Source: Rutstroemia sp. NJR-2017a BVV2
Taxonomy: Eukaryota; Ascomycota; Leotiomycetes; Helotiales; Rutstroemiaceae
Length of the DNA: 64,000 nt
NCBI GenBank assembly: GCA_002946415.1
Contig: NJPS01000044.1
Coordinates: forward strand, 868,001 to 932,000
Reading direction: 5' to 3'
Within the stretch, counting starts at the first letter, position 1, and every line of letters begins with the position of its first letter. The position numbers were made by a program, and so were the translations under genes. Shown in pieces: positions 58,448-64,000 of the stretch. The notes below the pieces were generated by a model. That model was not told the origin of the DNA. It did not search any database and saw nothing but the letters and a program-made list of their open reading frames with translations.

Positions 58448-60270
58448 ATGTCTTCAGGTCCAGCCCATAGAGTGCAGTCGGCGGTGGTAGAGTATGGATT
58501 TCCGCAAGGTCATCTTGGTCATCTTACACCAGATGAAGAAGCTGCTTTAAGTAATTTCAAAAAGTTGTGTGCAGAGAAAGGTTTGTACAAACCGGGGACT
58601 GGAGCTGATGAACCTGCGTCCCATGAAGATGCTACCTTGCTGTAGGTTTCCGCTCATACTTTTCGATGAGCGCATCACTGATCTGTAGCCAGGCGGTTTC
58701 TGCGGGCGCGACGTTTTGTTGTATCAGATGCTATTCAGCAATTTGCGGATACTGAAGAATGGCGAGAAGCGAACCAGTTGGATCAGTTATACGAAACTAT
58801 AGATCTGGAACAGTACGAGGAGACTCGCAGACTGGTAATGTCATTTCTTGCAAACATAGCGTTGTGATGCGTTTCTGACTATGTGAGAAATAGTATCCGC
58901 AATGGACTGGACGCCGCGATCGACGTGGTATCCCTGTATATGTCTTCGAAGTAAAGCATCTGAATGCGAAACGAATGGCGGCATACGAAAAGTCAGCAAT
59001 TGAAACACATTCGCTAGCCAAGACAGACGGGAAGACACCAGGGAAGCTGTTACGACTGTTTGCATTATACGAAAACCTTGTACGATTTGTTATGCCACTA
59101 TGTACAGTTCTTACCGACAGAGAACACCCCAATACACCAATAACGCAAAGTAATAATATTGTTGATATATCTGGAGTTGGCTTGAAGCAGTTTTGGAATT
59201 TGAGAGGGCATATGCAAGATGCCAGTACCCTTGCGACAGCCCACTATCCCGAGACTCTTGATAGAATTTTTGTGAGTCTCCAAAGGACTTCATGTTTTGA
59301 ATTTTCTAACAGACCATAGATCATCGGAGCGCCTGCTTTCTTCCCTACAGTTTGGGGCTGGATCAAGAAATGGTTCGACCCAATTACAACATCGAAAATA
59401 TTCATCCTCTCAGCCCAGGACATGAAGACAACATTAGAATCTTTCATCGACCCAAAGAATATTCCTAAGAAATATGGTGGAGAACTTGAATTTGAATTTG
59501 GCGACATGCCAACCTTGGATCCAGCTTTGGCAAGCGTTACATCTTGGAAAGGAGAGACCGCAGGATTCCCGGGAGGACCTTTGTATTGGATACCCACCAA
59601 AGACGGACAGTCTATCGAAGCCATCGCAGTTGGAAGCGCCGAACAAAAGGAGCGCAGGGAAGTAGTCTGCACAGTCAAAAAGCCTCAAAAGGATACAGAA
59701 ATCCTAGGCACAACCAGCGAACTCACCACCACCGAACCCCCAGCAACTCGTCCCGAATTCCTACAAGTCCCGACAGCAACCCCATCAATTGCCACCACAA
59801 CCGCCGGAACCGACACCCCTGCAACCAGCGAGCCCACCAAAGAACAAGAATTAGCCATCCAAAACGGCGAAGTCATCCCCGCTTCCCGTCCCGAACTCGA
59901 GACCTTCCACACTGCAGCCGATGGCCTCAACACACTTTCCCTGAATGAAAAAGATGCAGATACGCAATCTCTTCCCAACGGAACTGCCGCTACCCATACA
60001 ACTGCCACTGCAAATCTATTAGATCCAAAGGTGAACACTATGGATGGAGCAGCGGATTTGGAAAAAGCTCCTACGCAGCAGGAAGAGATCAAAGATGAGA
60101 GCGTCCCGGCGCAACCAGAACCGGTTCCAGCCCCAGCCCCTATGGTAGCGGATAAGCCGAGAGCGGGGACAGAACCGTTGCCCGCAAGGAGCGAAAAGGC
60201 GGGAGTGAAGGAGAAGGGGGAGAAGCGGAAATCTTTGCTCGGAAAGGTCAAAGAGAAGGTGCATTTGTAG
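58448..60270 (+). CDS. Sec14-like CRAL-TRIO lipid-transfer protein
   Basis: Exons 58448-58641, 58693-58834, 58894-59271 and 59320-60270; 554 aa, introns 51, 59 and 48 nt. The N-terminal CRAL-TRIO-N helix region holds HLTPDEEAALSNFKKLCAEK and, across intron 1, DATLLRFLRARRF. The lipid-binding domain includes YPQWTGRRDRRGIPVYVFEV, NNIVDISGVGLKQFW, AHYPETLDRIF and, across intron 3, IIGAPAFFPTVWGWIKKWFD, ending IPKKYGGELEF. These are the hallmarks of Sec14 phosphatidylinositol/phosphatidylcholine transfer proteins. A low-complexity tail of about 170 residues follows (Thr/Pro/Ala/Glu) and ends in a basic KRKSLLGKVKEKVHL, which may aid membrane contact. It acts at cytosol-membrane interfaces, probably Golgi or endosome. 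Confidence 0.94.
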
Positions 60271-60766
60271 ATGGGTGGGGGTTGATTAGATGGGGCAGAT
60301 TAGGAGGTGTTTCGGTTCGCTATGTCTGTGTGTAGAATGGGGGAGGAGACAGAAAGTAACAAATAAATGGATATCCCTCTGTGCTCGTGCTTAGGAGTTG
60401 GGTTTTTCGTCAAGGTTTTATAATCGGTTTAGGATGCATGGGGATGATTGGATGAATTGATGATTGGGGTTCCTTCATATACATGAACTACTGTTTGCAT
60501 GGTTGGTTGGGTTGAGATGAGAGTTGGTTAAGAATACACTATTGACGCTGCATTTCTTTTGGACTTGTTTGACCTTTTTGGGTGATATTTTGTGATATCA
60601 TATTGTACAGTTGCAAATTTCCTCTTGGTGACCAAGTGGACACTGAAATATTACATGGGTTTCTCTTTTTTGTAGACTACCTAACGCCCCTTAACCTACC
60701 ACCTCATACATGCACCAATCCATTTCATCAAATCGTAGTGCTCGTTAATATACACATTCTCCTCGA
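60271..60766. other. Convergent 3' spacer
   Basis: Lies between the stops of the Sec14-like gene and the PI31-like gene. AT-rich with no gene. Confidence 0.55.
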
Positions 60767-61938
60767 CTAAATAAAATCACCCCCTCCAAATCCACCAAAC
60801 GGATTCGGCGGCCTTCCACCCAATCCATTTCCCCTCGGCGCCCCATCCCCAGGACCCAAAGGATCATACCTCGCACCCGGAGGCGCTCTCCCGTTCCCAC
60901 CCATCGCACCAGCTCCTCCTCTTCCGCCAAATAGCGGATCGTCAAACGTAGGATGCATACCACCATTGCCGAAGCCCCCTCTACCGGGTGTAAAGGAACC
61001 ACGCAACGGATCATGCGGTCCTAGGCCAGGAGGATGTAAGTCGTCGTGGCCGATACCGAACGGAGCTACGGGACCAAGTCCGCCGAACCCGCGTGTTGGT
61101 CGCTGCAAGTCGTATTCGTCGTCAAAGCCGGGTGGGGGGAAGTCACCTGCTGGGACGGGTCGGCGCGGGATGTCGGCGAGAGGGTCGTTGAATGGGTAGG
61201 GTCGAGCCGGTGCAGGATCTGCGGGGTGGATGGGTGGAGGATTATTGCGACGGGCGTGTTGTTCTTCTCGTTCGTCATGAACTCGAGAGGCTTCGGCGCG
61301 GCCTTCTTCTTCGTAGCCTTCCTTCTGAAGGGATGGGAGGAGTTTCTGAATGATGTTTATTTTGAAAAGGGATGCGAGATCGGAGATTCGTGAGGGGGAT
61401 ATGAAGGTTTCTTTGAGTTTTGACTCAAGGTTTGAGCGATCTTCCGATCCATCTTCTGTCATGGTTATTCGTAATGGAAGTGTGGCCGAGGATATATAGT
61501 CTTTAGCTACGATTTCGAATCGTGTTATCCGCTCATCGCCTAGACCGATGCCTCGAATTTCTGCTTTGCCGCCTAGACGGTCGATTTTGACGACATATTG
61601 CATCGAGGACTGGGAGTGTGCGTAGAGGAAGGTGTGGGATCCGAAAGAGGAATTCCATTTCGTTGATAATCTCGGAGCGAGCCTTGCGCATTCTTCTTCT
61701 ATTGAGTTGTTAGCATACCTTTCTCTTTCGGCATTGACAAATGGAGCTCACCATTCTTCTGTCCTTCACCATAACCTAGAAGCCTGAAACCTACAGCGAT
61801 CATGCAGGCATGCGAAAACAGTGCTATGGCTTCATACGAACTGCTGATATCGGAATTGGTATCATCTTTAGCATGTGTAGGCAGAGCTTCTGCCATATGC
61901 TTCAAAATCGAATCTGGACTAAGAGGATTGCTGGCCAT
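60767..61938 (-). CDS. PI31-type proteasome regulator (Fub1-like)
   Basis: Exons 61752-61938 and 60767-61698; 372 aa, one 53-nt intron. ATG at 61938 gives MASNPLSPDSILKHMAEALP. The N-terminal PI31 (FP) domain spans about 1-165: SHACMIAVGFRLLGYGEGQK, then KWNSSFGSHTFLYAHSQSSM and KIDRLGGKAEIRGIGLGDE. The C-terminal half is Pro/Gly-rich and ends in repeated short motifs (DPLADIP, HDPLRG, DDPLFGG, YDPLGPG) and GGFGGGDFI. Such proteins bind the 20S proteasome through the C-terminal region and modulate its activity or assembly (family knowledge). The layout and length match the fungal members. Located in cytosol and nucleus. Confidence 0.88.
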
Positions 61939-62714
61939 TTTGGCAGATGTGTTTGGTAACGTAGACGCTTCGTGCAATCTTGGCGATCTCGCCGGGAGCT
62001 TGTTCTTTGTTCGTTTGACTGTTGCGATGTTTGAGGATCTGGAACTTGGAGAATAGTATGTCGTAGATGGATATATATTTGAGAAGATCGATCTCGATAT
62101 CGAAGTTGGACGGCACAATTATTTGGCTGATGTAAAGTGTCGTTGCTATTTTCTGTTTAAGGTAAGTAGATGCGGGGTGAATGGCGAATCTAGATATCTG
62201 CCTAGAGCTGCGTTGCGCTGCGATAAACAGCATCATGCAGTAGCTATCCTTGTCCATTTAGTGCTGTTCAGGTGCGGCCGCTTGTCCGAGTACCGAGCTC
62301 GAAGATCCTTGTGTTGCTTCTCACAACGCTTGCACAGTGGAATATTATAATCACATCATCGACGCCATTGCTGGTAACTTATATTACTCTATATTGGATC
62401 TTTGGTGGTGCCCTATGCATTCCTGCAAACTTTCCCCGACCTTTCCCAAAACCTACGCCTCATTTAATCCACTGAGCACCCCAGCTAGCCTTTCTATAGT
62501 TGTCTGCTGCGCCAGGAGCTCAACATATGGATAGGGGCATGAAGTGTCTATTGGATCCAAGATTGGAACTCGCTGGCGATCGTGCTACTGATGCTCATGA
62601 AGTTGAGCTCGCGTTCATACATAATCTCTTGAGGACTTCCTGGCCCATCCGTGTGGGAGTCTCCTTCCTCTCACAGCCCACGGCTAACCAAAGGAGCTGG
62701 AGAGTCTGCATTTC
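61939..62714. other. PI31 promoter and MFS 3' flank
   Basis: Lies between two tandem minus-strand genes. Short open frames only; no gene was seen. Confidence 0.5.
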
Positions 62715-64000
62715 CTAATTCTTTGGAAGCTCATTGCTACCATCGCTCTTTTCAGGAGTAGTCTCGGCGGTCCCAGCGGTCCCAGCGGTCGCGGTGGTCA
62801 CTTCAGGAGCGGCAACTGCATCACTTTGCTTAGACTTCTTGTATTGCCTGAAAACCATATAAGATGATATTAGAGTCGCCAACACGGCCCAAGCAATAGC
62901 CCCACAATACGCCGCCTGGTATCCGCGCATGCGGGCATGGAGCAAGTTCTGGCCCCCGTTGTTATTGGCCACACTGTTAGCGATGACGGTGAGAACCGCG
63001 AAGCCAAACACAGCACCACCAACGTTGAGTGACATCTAAATATCAAGTTAGGTGTGGTTGATCATCTCCCATGGAAAATTAACGTACATTGAAAACGCCG
63101 GCAACAGAACCCTGATCAGCTGAGGGAGCCGATGTGACTACGATAACCATAGAAACATAGTAGACGGTTCCCACCCCCATGATGTACAAAATCATACCTG
63201 GGAAGCACAAACGCCAGTAGTCATTAGTCGAGTCAACAAATGCGAGCAAGGTAACCCCAGAAATGGTAAAAAGCCAGCTAACGAGTAGGAGGACTTGCGG
63301 CCCAATAGGCGCTAGGAGGTGCGGGATGGCCATGTTTACTATGAAGGCGGTTACTCCAAGAGGTAGGAAGTGGATTGATGTCTCCAATGCCGTAAAGCCG
63401 AGGTCTACACCACGGGTTAGACTAATCTTAGTTGACGGAGAAGGCGTCATGAAGGAAGTGAATACCTTGCAGTTGGAGGGTAAGAAAGTAGTTTGCACCC
63501 TGCCAGACTGCATATGTGATGGCTGCCAGTGCACATCCCACGGCAAGGTGGCTCGATTTCCACAAATTTCGCGGTACGAAAGGGTTTCGAGCTAGCTTCT
63601 TTTCGGAGGCAATGAAGGCAAGCAGCAGGACAACAGCAGCCACCAATGTTGCAATGACACTTGCATCGGACCAACCGACTTCATTGCCGGCCGTGGGGGG
63701 CATACACAAGTAGTATCAAACCCGGTACTGAAAGCCCAGTTCCAATAGGGTTGGACCGCTCTATGATTTGTTTAAGGCTGAGTGATTGCTCCTGGCCTGG
63801 AGTATGTGTACTGCGAAACAAGAACATGGCTAGGACGGCGAGGAGACCTTCGAGAATAAGAGGAAACCAAAATACCTGGGTAGCCGGATCAGAAGGAAGA
63901 AGGCTTCACAGCGGAAGGGGAACATACCCAACGCCATGAAACCAGAGATGTAAATAGGCCACCAATAATAGGCCCCAAGCTGTGTGGAATTAGCTGACAG
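62715..64000 (-). CDS. MFS transporter (DHA2-like, 14 TM type), 3' part, with an apparent one-base frameshift
   Basis: N-terminal part lies beyond the right edge. Exons seen: 63928-63979 (SLVSWRW), 63466-63875, 63088-63404 and 62715-63035. The last joins are clean in phase: LQLQ to DLGFTALETSIHFLPLG, and SVAGVFN to MSLNVGGAVFGFAV. Within 63466-63875 the reading must shift by one base between VPGLILLVYAP and TAGNEVGWSDASVIATLVAA, at a run of six G (plus strand) at 63695-63700; the exon is one base too long for its phases. Hydrophobic helices with short loops alternate as in drug-efflux or small-molecule MFS transporters. The C-terminal tail is Ala/Thr-rich. Either a real frameshift (pseudogene) or a homopolymer error; the substrate is unknown. 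Confidence 0.8.

Overview
The window is nuclear DNA of a filamentous ascomycete (Pezizomycotina). This rests on: genes split by many 47-60 nt introns with GT..AG ends and CTAAC-type branch sites; a Clr2-type heterochromatin protein; Zn2Cys6 clusters; a CBM20 glucoamylase; and an intron-bearing nuclear tRNA. A leotiomycete-like (Helotiales) origin is a guess from gene style and base composition, not shown. No prokaryotic, plasmid or CRISPR features are present. Exon joins were made by eye and tested by requiring intact phase at every junction; no transcript or database evidence was available.

Left third (1-22 kb): the 5' part of a secreted, Gly/Ser/Thr-rich wall-type protein (-); a membrane-anchored aspartic-peptidase-like protein lacking the first catalytic Asp (+); a small protein of unknown function (+); a trans-enoyl/quinone-type reductase (-); then a head-to-head pair of an SNF2 ATPase with a C-terminal PHD region (-) and a Clr2 homologue (+). 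In fission yeast an SNF2/PHD ATPase (Mit1) and Clr2 belong to the same silencing complex (SHREC), so this shared promoter is the most suggestive arrangement in the window. Two unrecognised genes with overlapping 3' ends follow.

Middle (23-46 kb): an unrecognised nuclear-looking protein (-); a second head-to-head pair of an intronless, divergent DExH helicase (-) and a zinc-knuckle protein carrying a 21-bp in-frame minisatellite (+); a three-module Cys/His-rich protein (-); a gene-poor stretch of about 9.5 kb; and a secreted GH15 glucoamylase with a starch-binding domain (-). A decayed 36-bp minisatellite lies in the convergent spacer at about 31 kb.

Right third (46-64 kb): tRNA-Gln(TTG) with a 24-nt intron; an SDR oxidoreductase with an optional mitochondrial leader (-); a protein with two Zn2Cys6 clusters (+); Ras1 (-); a MoaB/Mog-domain protein whose reading frame needs a 9-nt microexon (-); a Sec14-like CRAL-TRIO protein (+); a PI31-type proteasome regulator (-); and the 3' part of an MFS transporter (-) with an apparent one-base frameshift in a homopolymer. 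Apart from the two divergent pairs, the genes look like unrelated housekeeping and secretome loci, not a metabolite cluster.
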